From Mnemiopsis leidyi (lineage: Eukaryota; Ctenophora; Tentaculata; Lobata; Bolinopsidae), in contig JH152969.1 of the NCBI GenBank assembly GCA_000226015.1, forward strand, positions 11,937 through 71,408: a stretch of 59,472 bases of DNA, in the 5' to 3' direction. Every line of letters begins with the position of its first letter. The stretch's first letter is position 1. Below the pieces are notes generated by a model. That model had not been told where the DNA came from and did no database searches. It saw nothing but the letters and a program-made list of their open reading frames with translations. Below, piece after piece: positions 47,395 to 59,472 of the stretch. The translations under genes were made by a program, and so were the position numbers.

Positions 47395-47665
47395 TGGTTG
47401 CTATAGAAACACAATGTGTTTGCCATAATTACACAATGTTGTTGCCATAGAAGCACAATGTGGTTTCTAAAGTAACAAAGCAGTGGTTGCTATAGTAACA
47501 AGTAGTGGTTAATCTAGCAACACAGTAGTGGTTGCTAAAGTAACTAAATGTTGTTGCTATAGAAAGCTATAGAAAGACAATTTGGTTGCTATAGAAACAC
47601 AATGTGGTTGCTATAGAAACACAATGTGGTTGCAATAGAAACACAATGTGGTTGCTATAGTAGCA
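47395..47665. repeat. About 22-bp repeat array with GTTGCTATAG core
   Basis: Repeated GTTGCTATAGAAACACAATG with variants GTTGCTATAGTAACA, GTTGCCATAGAAGC and GTTGCTAAAGTAACT. The right half is regular at about 22 bp; the left half is more degenerate, with AGTAGTGGTT blocks. The reverse complement of the left half resembles the 17.1-17.5 kb array (AGCAACCACTACT), so both seem to belong to one repeat family in opposite orientations. Confidence 0.8.
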
Positions 47666-47669
47666 CATG

Positions 47670-49032
47670 TGAATGGTTTGATTGCAATGCAGCACGTCGG
47701 TTTTCTTACCACTGGTCACTGCTAATTGTGGAATACTCTCTGGGCTGAAAAACGTGTCTCATGAACAAGATGTGATGAACGTGACATTATTCTAGAACAA
47801 TGTGTATTATTCCCGAGTGTTGTGGAATATCTTGGAATGTTCTGAATAAACAAGCATAGCCCCGTCCGAAAAAAAATCCGAGCAGAATGAAAAATCTCAG
47901 AAATCGAAACTGTAATCTCAGAAATCGTAATGAAAAAGAAAATCATTTAAGTAAAATTAAACAAATAATCAAAAGGCTAGAACTTAGTTTTTATTCCAAC
48001 TTGACGTCAGATTTATCAGTAAGTCCACCATTGAGTCAGTCAAAATTCAGCAGTGTCTAATTTTAGTCTAAATTTGTCCAGTGTCCAATGTGGAATGCCA
48101 GGTATCTGTTAAGTCTGCGTCTGATTTCAGTTCAACCAAACAACTAAGTATTACGTGACAACAGTTGAAATATTTATCTAAATCACATGATTGAGATCAC
48201 TTCCGATGGTTGAAGCTCGGCAATTCTTCTGATTAATTCTGTAAAATTATCGTCAATCGGTGATAATTCGATATTGAGGTAAAATCGTGCTTCAAACAAT
48301 CGTACTAAATCTTAGACCAACTTGGCCGAGGTCCTGGGAAATATGCATGTAAATTATTATGCATGCTTAAGAAGGCCGAACAGCTTGGTCATGCTGAAAA
48401 AGCGTAGGTTTTCTCAATGTATACGACAAATATTTATGATCTATGAGACTAGAGACTACTCTTAAAACGTGCGTTGCAAGGAATGATAAGGCCACCAAGG
48501 GTGAAGTTCATCTTCAGGGCATGTGCGAGTACACTTACTTGGACTCGCTTCAAATACCAGTGGGCGGGGCACCTCTGCCAAGTTCTGAACAGAGCAAGTG
48601 ATAGTTTAGAAGTTGTGTCATATATAGCCATGCGCGTGATGAGGCTAAGGTGACTGCTGGCAATACCTAGGTGCCTAGGGCTATTGGTGGGATAACTGTG
48701 ACTAACCACAACTATGTTATATATATATATGAGACCGGACGACATGGCTTAATAAATTGAATACAAAAAACATCACGTCACGACAAGTAGAGATCAACTC
48801 AGTTGTGTTTTAACAGTCCTGCTAGTTTGTCTTGTATAAACTACACGTACACAGCACAGTCCTACTAGTTTGTCATGTATAAACTACACGTCACACAAAC
48901 CTTTGTTTTTCTATATGCCCTGCCAGTGAAATAGGTCAGTATATTTATAACACAAATATAATGTGTTAGGTCATTATTTACATAACGCCAGTCTATGTAA
49001 CAAAAGTCTACAAAATGTACAGTCGGTCCAAA
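47670..49032. other. Non-coding stretch, 3' side of the short-tail exon
   Basis: No exon seen. A roughly 45-bp direct repeat (CAGTCCT(G/A)CTAGTTTGTC then ATGTATAAACTACACGT-like) occupies about 48811-48891. Confidence 0.45.
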
Positions 49033-49094
49033 CGTTTACACGTCAGTTTACACGTCAGTTTACGCGTCAGTTTGCACGTCAGTTTACACGTCCG
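49033..49094. repeat. 12-bp repeat, five copies, overlapping a stop codon
   Basis: CAGTTTACACGT units with single-base changes (TTTACGCGT, TTTGCACGT). The first unit in minus-strand sense supplies the TAA stop (49084-49086) of the short-tail exon, so the 3' UTR begins inside the array. Confidence 0.85.
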
Positions 49095-52000
49095 TGCGGT
49101 TGAGAAGACGGTTGCTGTCCCTGGCAGCGTCCGGACTGACGAAGTGGTTCTTGTCACGTGACAGGGTGTTGTTCCGACTGTCGGTCAGGTAGGAGTGTAC
49201 ACTGCCCCGGTCGATACGCCGACTGTCGGGGCGCGGGTCTTTAAAGTGTAGTCCGTCGTCGGTCAGGTGGTAGCCGCCCCGCTTGTTAAACAAGTCCTGG
49301 ATGTTGAGTGTTAATGTTGTGTGTCCTGGTAAGTTTGGTTGTGTGGTTTTAAAATGTAGGAAGGGTTTAACAATGGTTTTTAACTTTGTGGGCCTGAGCT
49401 GGGTGCACTATGTTCGATTATGTATTGATATAAGTTCTTTATGCTACACATTCATGACTCATCAGCAGCATAAAATTAGATATTCCCGGATCCATAGTTG
49501 CAGTTTTGAATTGACGCTGTGACTAAATATAACGTTGCTCTATCGGAATTAAAACTCCCCAACTTTCTTGATGCAGTACGAACATTAACATTTAACTCAG
49601 GAATGTAGCAGAATTGTGAAAACAGTATGAAGTGCCGTTATTCCCTTGTAATGTGCAATTCCAAGAAGCTCATACAGTCCACACGGTCACATATATAACA
49701 TCACAGTCAAAGTACAGTTAGCTTAAACAGGTTGCAAATTGTGTCAATAAAATGTCACGTGTTATATTATACAGGTTGAATTCACGTCACGTGATTGGTT
49801 TGGTTAACAGTTAGGTGTCATAAAGCCAGTATTTTAATGTCACTTTTAAGTTAATCGTCCGCAGCTTCAAAGCCAGCATTTTAAGTTTTTTAATGTCGTG
49901 CATATACCATAAAATAACCAGGTTATGTATAATTGAAGTTAACAAATGTTAAAAATCTACTGCATCTAAGTCTGAGCGTATAACATATTAATCAGGCCTG
50001 AGGTTTTGAGTTAAACACGACAATTTCTAGATGGTTAACCACTTTTACATCCTTTAACAAACGAATATAAATATTCTGAAAAATTTTTTATAAAACCAGC
50101 AATTCAACATGGGTACAAAATATTTTAAGTGCTGTAAGAAGCGGGTTACTTTCACAATTTGGTACGAAATATAAGGGAGAAGTTAGCACAGTTATTGACT
50201 TAAAATGAGTACAAATCTCGATTTAATGATTCATTTTAGCTTAGATAAGAGGAGAATAGAATTTAGAATATTGTTTAAGATCATCAGGCCTGCCCTGCAA
50301 ATAGGATAACTTTGTCTTAGCCGGATCTCAGCTACAACAACGCCCACTTTTTTGCTGTCCGTCTCAGTTTTACTCATGCACGTAACAGTGTCACAATTTC
50401 TATGCAACTTGGGAGCCCACCACTAAAATGTAACATCAGCAAGTTAAGGAAGCAGTCTAGAAACGGGGGCCCCATCACGATATCGTGAGTCTAAAGGGGG
50501 TTAACCCTGAATAACGGGGCAGTGCCGGGTGCCCTTCATAGGTAAGGTGTGGTTGTGTCCGTGTCTCCGTTTGCTGTTGCAGTTCCGATGTCATCGTATG
50601 AGCTTTCCCGGTAGCACTTACGGAAGGGTCCCGCTTTGAACGACTGAGGGACGGGAGACGTTCAGTGATTTGCTCCGTTATCAAAATAAGCGTCATGCAT
50701 CATCCATGAGGCACCGTCGGTCATGATCAAAGAGGACCAGTTCGATGAGAAATTACGGTACCATGCAAGCAGATCCCGCACAGTATTGACATTGAGGATA
50801 CATTTGAAGAAGACAAAACAGCTTCAGGCAGGTCTTTTTATTCGAAAAGTTACAGATAGTTCATGCACCCATTATACTGTTTAAAAGCTGAAACGACTTT
50901 TGGCTGCAGTTTCTAAGCATGCAGATCCCTTAATGAACATATAAATGAGTGAGAATCAAAGTCGCTGCCGGTAGAATAACGAGCGTAAATCAGTAATTTG
51001 AAAAAACAAGTCGGTCAGTCTGTTCGTGCGTGGTTAATTATCAAGGTCTGTACGTTTGTCAGTCTGTCCGTTTGTCTGTCCGTTTAGTTCACGTGTTTGT
51101 ATCCATAGCACAATCCGCATCGTCGAGACTGTGGTGGAAATAAAAATTAATAAAATAGAAGTAACTTCATGCTGCTATCACTAATATAATGTCTCAAAAT
51201 ATTATTTATATCATCGTATACACATAACCAGTATTCAAAGGGGGCTAAAAATCATATTGTTTTAAAGTTTGATCATGTTTTAAATAGATATTTTTGATAA
51301 TCATTTAAATCTTAGAATGAAAATCGAGTCAGCAGAGAGGTCAATACAATGAAGCCCCCTCTGAAAACTAAAGCAGGCACATATTAACAAAATCCTCCAA
51401 CTCTCAAACGCATAAAATTTTCCGCAAGTTGATTTCAAACAAAACCCTGATTAATTGATTAATGCTTATAAGTGGCAAGCGATGGTTACCACGACTGTAA
51501 TGACAAATTTGACTTTTATAGAAACTTTTATACCTTGTATCATTTAATTTTTTAATTAGTTTAATTTATCAGACTTTCACAAAGATCCAATCTTATCTTC
51601 GAAGATGTGTTTTAGCGGAGATTTTCAATCCCACAAACCCAGAGGGAGGTGCTCCAAGCCCACGAAGGTAGCACACAGTTGGTATCAGTGATCCAGAGAG
51701 AAAGTAAATTACAGACAAACAGACTTACTAACAGAGGGGGCTTTATCAAAAAGTAGTGACCTCTCGCCATTCTTATCTATTATAGCTTTTAGCGTGGTAG
51801 CGAAAAAGCTTAGAAATGTGAAACCTCATTGGCCATTTGGTTGGGGATGCTTAAAGTTATATCTTATTTCATTCCAGTTAAAAGTAAAAAGTGCAAAAAG
51901 AAAAGATAAAGGTAACTAAGAAAGAAGAGGCTCTAATCCAAAACGGTTGAAGATAAAAGGCTAAATTTCTCATCCAAGAAGAGGGCAGGTAGATGTGATG

Positions 52001-53206
52001 CTGGTAGGTGTGTTAGGGTGCTGATGTTAACTACTTACAGAGTAAGACACTGGATGCTCGAGAGGAAAGAACTACTAAAGGCTCTCATTTGATTCAGCCA
52101 CCGTGGCGCTATAAATCGGAGGCATTCCCATTAGCTTATGCTGAGTAAGTGAAGATGTAGTATGCTTGGTAACAATGCTTGGTGTCTTATTCTATTTTTA
52201 GAAACAGAGGTCATGTCGATCGAGAAAGTTACTAAAATTGGGGCATGTATCAAGATTCAAGATAGCTGCACCAGTAGATCTGCTACAAGGAACTCAGCGA
52301 TTTCATAACCTGGATAGAACGTAAAAGCTATTGCTAAAATAGTGCTTGTCACAGCTTGTATTAACAGCCCTGTAATATTCAGCGCTGCGACCCAGCACTC
52401 CAAGCGCAGTGAGAGCCCAGCGGGTTCAGGTGAATTTAAAGAAACTTACCGAGCAGCTGATAACCAGGCCGAGAGCCATTCCGATGAGGACGTAGACAGC
52501 TGCCATGCCGGAGAAAGCCCCAACAATGGCGATGTTTGTGGTCCTGGCTTCTACTCCTTCTGCTGCCTTGTACACGTCGAAGGCCTGGAAAAAGTTTTGT
52601 TAAATATGAAGATTTTGTCTAGTTGTTGCAGCTGAGTAAATAAAAAATAAACGATTTAAGTTTCTTTAAACTTTCATGACAGTTATTCATTTCACCTTGA
52701 CTCCGTAGAAAGCAGTGACACCGAGAGCAGCGAGGGAGAAAAAGATCAGAACGGAGATGTAGACAAAGAGATAGGGGCGGCTGTGCAGACATTTGAACGG
52801 TTTTCTCAACTCTCCCAGGATATTCTCACCGGACACAATTATCTGAAAAAAATCAAAATCAATTTAGATGGTATCTAAAAGTTTGTTACGACTAAACGGT
52901 GCAAGGTATTTTCTCCAGACACGCTGGGCTTGAATAGTCTAACCTAAATAGTCTAACCTTTCTTTGAGCAAGGATCTGGAACAGAGCGAAGAGGTAGAAT
53001 AGGACGATGAGAACGTAGATTCCCTCGACACCGATAGAGTTGAAGAAGGATTGCTGGTAGTACTCAATGAGAAGCATGTAGAGACAGTAACCAGAGAAAA
53101 CAGCCAGCAGAACGATGAACAGGAACACAACCCAGACGAACGTTGGGAAGCAGATTGTTCTGCAGCATCCCTCCTGAAATATTGTCGTGTTATTGAACGT
53201 TGACAT
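49084..53206 (-). CDS. Four-transmembrane protein with short cytoplasmic tail, family not recognised
   Basis: Four phase-0 exons on the minus strand: 53173-52958, 52842-52696, 52584-52450 and 49296-49084 (TAA stop). Exon 1 has two hydrophobic segments (FVWVVFLFIVLLAVFSGY and GIYVLIVLFYLFALF), exon 2 one (YLFVYISVLIFFSLAALG), and exon 3 one (GAFSGMAAVYVLIGMALGLV). The final 70 residues are polar and Arg/Asp-rich, beginning DLFNKRGGYHLTDDG. The start is uncertain. An ATG at 53206 in frame would give a 247-residue protein, but a TTTCAG acceptor sits exactly at 53174, so an upstream exon may exist instead. A Cys-rich EGCCRTIC precedes TM1. The fold resembles generic tetraspan proteins (MARVEL-like topology), but no signature decides. 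The intron 52449-49297 is about 3.15 kb, and the same phase-0 donor could also reach the proline-rich exon at 43379. Confidence 0.65.
49297..52449 (-). other. Large intron of the four-TM gene
   Basis: No other exon was recognised inside. Minus-strand ORF 50475-50696 has no supporting splice sites. Short repeats of GT(C/T)TGTC(C/A)GT occur at about 51040-51090. Confidence 0.45.
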
Positions 53207-55906
53207 GGGGATAATTTGGTGAAAATTTGAGAAAGCACCTGAACTTTGGACAATTGGACAAGATCAAATGTGTGGTCTGTGCGCGCAGCGCGCAAATAAT
53301 GCGCGCCATTATCTCTGACAGGAGTGCTATAAATTACAGAGAATTGAAACCCGCGCGTTCCATAGAAGCTCCAAATAGGTCCTAAACCTACATGTTCGCG
53401 GTTTTCTTCATGATTTAGGCTAATATTTTCTGTAGTTATATCAAAACGAACCATTTGCACTGTATTCATATGCAATAGGTATTTTGTGATTAAGTACTCG
53501 CCCAACCACTCACACATGACGTCAGACAAGCCGTACATTACACGCACTGATTAATTAGCGATACGTTTTAGCATGTTCAATTATACTTGATGTAAGTTTC
53601 GCAAGCATGTGTTATACGCATAATTTCCACAAGCTTTTACAAGACATAATGTGCGGGGTCGTGTTGATATGTATGATGGCTTTTACAGATGAAATCAAGA
53701 TTTTGTAAATGAATTCATTGTCGAACTCACTCAGTCACTTCCTTTGAACAGGAATAATAAATCATCCGATACATCTCGCGTGAAAGATTCGGTTACATCC
53801 CGAATTCATCATTCTATGGATTAATTAATAGGTCATTGATTTCAGCTCCAGGGCACGGCATTATCTGCAGGATGTAGTAACTTTTGTCCTGCAGTTTATT
53901 AGATCGCAATTAGTGTTAGATAAGGCAAGCAAGATTACAATGGCAACCGAGCAACACTAATTTCCAGACAAAGCAATGTGGATCAGTCTTACGGCATGGC
54001 AAAGTCACTGTAACTGTTCGTGCGTGTTCAATATTACACACAGTGAGCCTCTCTTCATATCCTACTGGCACATGGGTGTAACCTTCTTCAGATATGTGTC
54101 ATCTAAAATGTGTGGGAAATAACAGTATCCCGCACATTTACCAACAACACTTCTACTAGTACATCAGTTTTACACTGAGAATTTTCCTAAAATAGAGGTG
54201 ATGAAACGGAAGCCACACAGCGGAGGATCGAGAAAAAACGTGACGTCACATCTTCTCAACTTCCACTAACGGCCCTTAGTCGACTGTGGTATTTCTAATT
54301 ACACCCTCCAACTACTTATACTGTAGTCGATTGTGCTGTACAGTTAAACACAAGTTTATATTTTCAGACTTATGTGAAGAGTATCAGATCGTATGTGGCC
54401 GACATAATGAAAGGTCTGTGCAAATATCTGTTTTAGTAGCAAGCTGGCTGAACCTGTTAATGTGGGCTGTGATGATCTCATTAAAATGTATTGTTGAATG
54501 AAGCACGGGATAAGACGAGTACGATAAATTGATTAAATATTTCCGGATATTTTGTACATACAGTGTAAGGTGTAACTAAACAGCAGTGTTACACAATTAC
54601 CATAAAACACGTGTGTTAAGGAATTGTTGAGAAATGATAAGTTTGTTTCTTTCAGAATCAATAACCACTGCACGGCTTCTCTATACAGATTTAATAAGTC
54701 GACAAAGATGTATGTACAATATGATGATTGACTATTTTCCATTAAAGGAATGCTGGATAACGCACGTGTAAATATCGAGCCTATAGATTGTCTCCATTCT
54801 TTGACTCCTCTAAAGTGTCAAAATACATGGAATTCCTTTCTAGTTATATGAAACATTTCATTGGAGACAGCTAAATGTCGTAATGAATAGAAATATCGCA
54901 CTTCAATAATGAACTAGAGTTAAGGTAGTGGATTTTCTTGAAGGGACAAAGAAACAATTTGCGGCAAATATTGAGAGCACAGTTATACGCGGTACAAATT
55001 CTTGGCTGTAATTACAACGAGTAGGATGTTACATATCTTTAGCGCATTACACATTCACCTTTAGCTAAAGAGACTGCTTTCTCAATAAGGGTATGTTATT
55101 GAACAAACCAATTGATGTATTTTAGTTCTCATTATCAATTATTACAACGATTAAAAAAGTTTGAGCTGTATACTTAAGTGATATTTTGGGCAAAAGTATT
55201 GCTAACGCTCAACACGATAGTTTACTTCAGAATGAATTAATGTTGTAGTTCTAAGTGAATAAATTTGACTACCTTATTTTAATTAACTTAACTGTGCCTC
55301 ACACAATTATGCCGCATGTGAGTCCTCAAAATTGAATCAAATATTTGTGCCGTTAGTGAAATGTTTCTACTAATTGTTAAAAGGAATTCCGCTGGTGGCC
55401 AGGAATTTCATAACCGTATAATATGTTCCCACGAACATACATTTCTAAGCACCTGAAGAATACCGAGGTTTGTTAAATGATTTCAATGTGAGGGTTACGC
55501 GACAACACCCTTTTTAATTCCCACAGCTGTGACTGCAGAACTTAATTGAAAATTTTAATCATGGCATCTTAGACGTTGTCACCTGAGAGGTAGGTCTGCA
55601 TTATATTACCAAAAGTGACACACCTTTATCTCTGGGCATGTTTATTTATAGACATGTTACCTTAAAACAACTGTGTAATTAGACAAAAGATGGAAATATA
55701 ATGGTTACCATTCAACATAATGTGATCTAACTAAGTCATTATATTTAGACTGACGTATAAGACACCGCTGTAAATGGAACTATACTGAATTGTAAGTCGT
55801 TATATCCCGACTGAGAGAGTCAGAGACTGTCGTATAATCTACCACTATGACACTGCCAGTACGGTACTACCACTATATCATAGCCTGACGTATAATCTAA
55901 TTGTGC
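53207..55906. other. Spacer upstream of the four-TM gene
   Basis: If the ATG at 53206 is the start, the promoter lies here; otherwise a first exon does. A GCGC-rich patch is at about 53280-53310. No coding exon is supported, and the minus-strand ORF at 52939-53547 is a shadow in another frame. Confidence 0.45.
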
Positions 55907-56098
55907 GACTGTGTCAGTATGACAGTGCCAGTATGACAGTGCCAGTATGACAGTGCCAGTATGACAGTGCCAGTATGACAGTGCCAGTATGACTGTGTCA
56001 GTATGACTGTGCCAGTATGACTGTGCCAGTATGACAGTGCCAGTATGACTGTGCCAGTATGACAGTGCCAGTATGACAGTGTCAGTATGACAGTGCCA
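55907..56098. repeat. 14-bp minisatellite, about 13-14 copies
   Basis: The unit GTATGACAGTGCCA has two recurrent variants (GACTGT for GACAGT, GTCA for GCCA). The variants are interspersed, which fits unequal exchange. Confidence 0.95.
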
Positions 56099-56240
56099 CT
56101 GAAACAGACCTGTTTAGACTGACTTTCCAGCCTTTATCACTAACGATCGTATATTCAGCGTGAGAGACGGGGATTTTTACTTGCACTGATTATACTGATC
56201 TTACAGAGGCCAGGGGAAGTCTCACAGAGGCTAATTTGGA

Positions 56241-56378
56241 AACTAATTAGTCTCATTTTCCAGGCAATTAGAAGAAATGTACACACAACTAATTAGTCTC
56301 ATTTTCCAGGCAATTAGAAGAAATGTACACACAACTAATTAGTCTCATTTTCCAGGCAATTAGAAGAAATGTACACAC
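56241..56378. repeat. 46-bp tandem repeat, three copies
   Basis: Three essentially identical units beginning AACTAATTAGTCTCATTTTC at 56241, 56287 and 56333, each ending GAAGAAATGTACACAC. Each holds the palindrome CTAATTAG, the core of a homeodomain-type TAAT site. Confidence 0.95.
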
Positions 56379-56379
56379 A

Positions 56380-59140
56380 ATGTTCGGTTATCACATGCTC
56401 TTTAAAAAGGATCACAGTTACAGGAGCCTAAAAGTCTGTGATGGGTTCTTTTTAACATGAAATCATAACAACATATTCCTCGCTAAAACAGTCTGTTTGG
56501 GCTGTGATAATTAAAACATGCCATAATAGTCACGTGACGTATCACAATGTACAGGTCAGCATTAGCACAGCTGCAGGTGTGTTTTTGTTTAACTGACATG
56601 TTAAAACAGATGCTTATGTTACCGTGTAATGCTTATAGCCCCGTTAAAGTGTCTTATCTGACATTTGACTGTTTACAAATTTTAAGTGCGGTAAAAGTCT
56701 CGCTTATCTTCTCTAAGTTAATTTAGGAAATGACACTGTTAATATGTAACAGTTTAAGTCACCTCACGAATAACAGTAAAATTACATACTATGTCTTCAT
56801 GTTTCTCACTTACGTAACACAGTCTACAAAAGTAGACCTGTGAGAAAAGTAAGGGATTTATTTACAACCACAAATCACACTAATATAATCCTGCATACAG
56901 TCTATCATTTCCTCTCTTTTTTAAGTGAAGGACACCTAACAGCAAATATGTGAGACGTGAGTTGATGAATGACGTTAACTGTGTAGCGGCACAAGGCAGA
57001 TTTTGATCAAATTGTCAGGATATGCGATATCAAATGTGACAGAATCTGTGGGAAAATTTCGAGGTAATGAACATGTTATGTCATTGCTCATTACTCATTC
57101 TGCGTTCAAAAGACAATTCCGACTGGTGACACAATACCAATTCAAACAGGACAAAATTTCTCGTCAGTTTTTAATGGAAATCCCCAAGATTAAAATCTAA
57201 AGCAGAAACACTCAAGCTGGTCTGGTGATTATCCCTTTTTAGGGTAACGTTTAGGGGGTATAGCCCCTGCTTTGACAGCGAATAAAATTAAATATCTCCC
57301 TTTAAACAACTGTAATGTTTTCAAGTGCTATTGAACAGTTTGGCAGGTCATTGTATGAGCTTCACTTGTGTTAGAGCACACCGCACTTAGCAGCGTATTG
57401 GAGGGTAATGTAGTTATACGCCGGCTGTGGTAGTATGCTAATTAGCTATGTAAATCATATGTAATGTACTGACTACTGTGACTACTGCAATTAGGGGCTG
57501 TACCTTAATCATGTAAAGTACTACGGTTTAAGAGACCAGTAAACCTATAACCTGTAATTATAGCCTGTACTTATAGCCCGCATATTTACCTTCATTACCT
57601 GTACTGAGTGGGACCTACATGTCACACAATATACACAAACACTCTGTGTTATTTAACTTCAGACACGCCTACAATCAGACAGTAGCCCTACTTATGTTTA
57701 TTTAGCATTCATTTCGCGGTAGATTGCTAACATACAGTACACACACACTACTTCTGGCCCGCAATTCCTGTGTGTACACTCGTACTGCAGTACGATTGTA
57801 CACATAGTATACTGGTATACTACATGTCCAATAACCGGTCAGCAATTAAACCACACGATTACTCAGAAATACAGCTTTAGTTTCCAGTAAAGTAGGAGGA
57901 TATCTAGATACGAGATATAGATCTACTGAGGAGAACTGTTACTTCCACCGCAGTTACTTGCACTCAGAGGGAGGAATGTTATGTACAAGTGTAAATTGAT
58001 AGCGCTGAAAGACGTGAGATCACTGCCTGCTTCACATGTGTAGATTAGAAGGATTCTCCCGCGCAGCTCACAACTCTATACTTCCTATAATCTACAGCTG
58101 TAGAGGGAGATGTAGAAGGGATGCTGTAGAGAGGAGGAAGCTATCAACATCTCAATTAAGTTCAGTACAAGCTTCTCCAACGCTGGTTAGGTTAAGGAGT
58201 ATTGTAGTTAAGGAGTATTTAGGAGTATTGTTAAGGAGTATTGTAGTTGGCAGAGTTAATAGAAATACCGCACAGCAATGTACACTGTACAGGAACATGT
58301 AACATGTGTATTGAATGATATGGGATAGGAATTGTGCTATAGCCTGATCTATACACGAAATAAAGGCTACCTGCATGCCAATAGCGCCTGCAAGCCTCTA
58401 TACCTGTCAGTAGCGCGTACTAACCTATAAACCGCTGACAGATACATCAACATCTGGAACATGCTCCCCGACAGTATTACAAACATTTCTTGTTACTGTG
58501 TTACTATTTGATACTGTGTTACTGTCATAAAGCGTGTTGATACCTCAGAATTTACCTTGTTCGGTACACCGACACTTGCTAACTCTATGCTTTTAGCGCG
58601 AGTATGGCACAATTAGCCAGAGAAACCTACAATGTGAAGTAGGAGACAGTCTGTAGGCAAGCTGTAAACTGTAAAATTGTTATACCTCGAAATCTACCTC
58701 GGTCTATCAGAGACAGCTGTATTTTACATTAAATACCCGTCACGATCATTACACCGTCACAAAACCCTCCGTGTAGATCAAATAGACCGCCGTGTAGGTA
58801 CAAATTAGACGGACAAATATCCGAACCTGAGACCTGGACTGTACCATTATATAATATACCTAGCTGTGTCATTGTCCTAGAGAACCAGCAGTCCAGAGGC
58901 AAGTGTTAAATCGGGCCCAAGCTAGCTCGACAAAGACACGAGGAAATGATCTAGAACTTATTGTCTGTGAGTGTGTTTGTGAGTGTGTTTGTGTGTCTGC
59001 GTGTGTGGTTTAGTTGCAGATCTCTTTGTGAGTAAGGATTGGAGGTAGAATTTAGACAATGTGAAATGGTTTGTATTGTAGTTGATGGTGGAGACGCTTT
59101 TACGTTGAATGTGTGTGAAAACAGTGCAGCTCGAGAGTTA
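56380..59140. other. Spacer, no gene seen
   Basis: Only short ORFs without features. A local repeat of TTAAGGAGTATTGTAGTT occurs at about 58193-58250, and GTGAGTGTGTTT is duplicated at about 58968-58990. Confidence 0.5.
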
Positions 59141-59472
59141 AGTGTTGCAGGGCGTTCAGTTCTCTGAACACACAGTGTCAATGTTCATGTTTCTCAGGAG
59201 TTATTGGTAAAGTGTTGCAGGGCGTTCAGTTCTCTGAACACAGAGTGTCAATGTTCATGTTTCTCAGGAGTTATTGGTAAAGTGTTGCAGGGCGTTCAGT
59301 TCTCTGAACACAGAGTGTCAATGTTCATGTTTCTCAGGAGTTATTGGTAAAGTGTTGCAGGGCGTTCAGTTCTCTGAACACACAGTGTCAATGTTCATGT
59401 TCTCAGGAGTTATTGGTAAAGTGTTGCAGGGCGTTCAGTTCTCTGAACACAGAGTGTCAATGTTCATGTTTC
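59141..59472. repeat. 70-bp tandem repeat running off the window end
   Basis: Units start at 59141, 59211, 59281, 59351 and 59420 with AGTGTTGCAGGGCGTTCAGT. The fourth unit is 69 bp because of a single T deletion. Each contains the hairpin GTTCAGTTCTCTGAAC (6-bp arms, 4-base loop). Copies differ mainly at ACACACAG/ACACAGAG. The true array size is unknown because it continues past 59472. Confidence 0.95.

Noticed and set aside
52939-53547. 202-residue minus-strand ORF
   Set aside because: It overlaps the TM1/TM2 exon in a different frame; the hydrophobic, spliced frame is the credible one.

Overview
The window is AT-rich metazoan genomic DNA. Its genes are split by short GT-AG introns, the spacers are long and non-coding, and there are many minisatellites, a long CA microsatellite and a 14-N assembly gap. 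No bacterial or viral gene organisation is visible. Gene content (a carbohydrate sulfotransferase, a tandem set of class A GPCRs, a multi-pass membrane protein with a proline-rich tail) fits an invertebrate, perhaps a non-bilaterian such as a cnidarian. That placement is inference only.

Layout. 1-2831: spacer with a foldback-type inverted repeat. 2832-5427 (minus): seven exons of a carbohydrate sulfotransferase of the CHST/HNK-1ST family, lacking its N-terminal exon(s). 5428-21384: gene-poor and rich in tandem repeats, including an array of RFX X-box-like motifs near 17.2-17.5 kb. 21385-21911 (minus): the last two exons of a gene I do not recognise. 21912-27565: spacer. 27566-40599 (plus): the main feature, five tandem, same-strand class A (rhodopsin-like) GPCR genes, called R1-R5 here. 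I rebuilt them exon by exon. The exon track shows only pieces of them because exon 1 (24 codons) and exon 2 (32 codons) are short. 42206-44335 and 49084-53206 (minus): exons that could belong to one gene with a four-TM core and alternative cytoplasmic tails, or to two genes. 53207-59472: spacer with three tandem arrays, the last running off the window end.

The receptor cluster. All five genes start with a 24-codon exon carrying Cys10 and Cys18 (a CX7C module ending in Arg-x-x-Asn). TM1 follows on a 32-codon segment, then TM2/ECL1, TM3-TM4, and a last exon with ECL2 to the C-terminus. R1-R3 and R4-R5 form two subgroups. R4 lacks intron 2 and R5 lacks intron 3. The tails differ strongly, from about 30 residues in R2 to about 250 in R1 with five 15-residue repeats. 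This looks like a local expansion of receptors with conserved ligand-side architecture and diverging signalling tails. Ligand and function cannot be read from the sequence.
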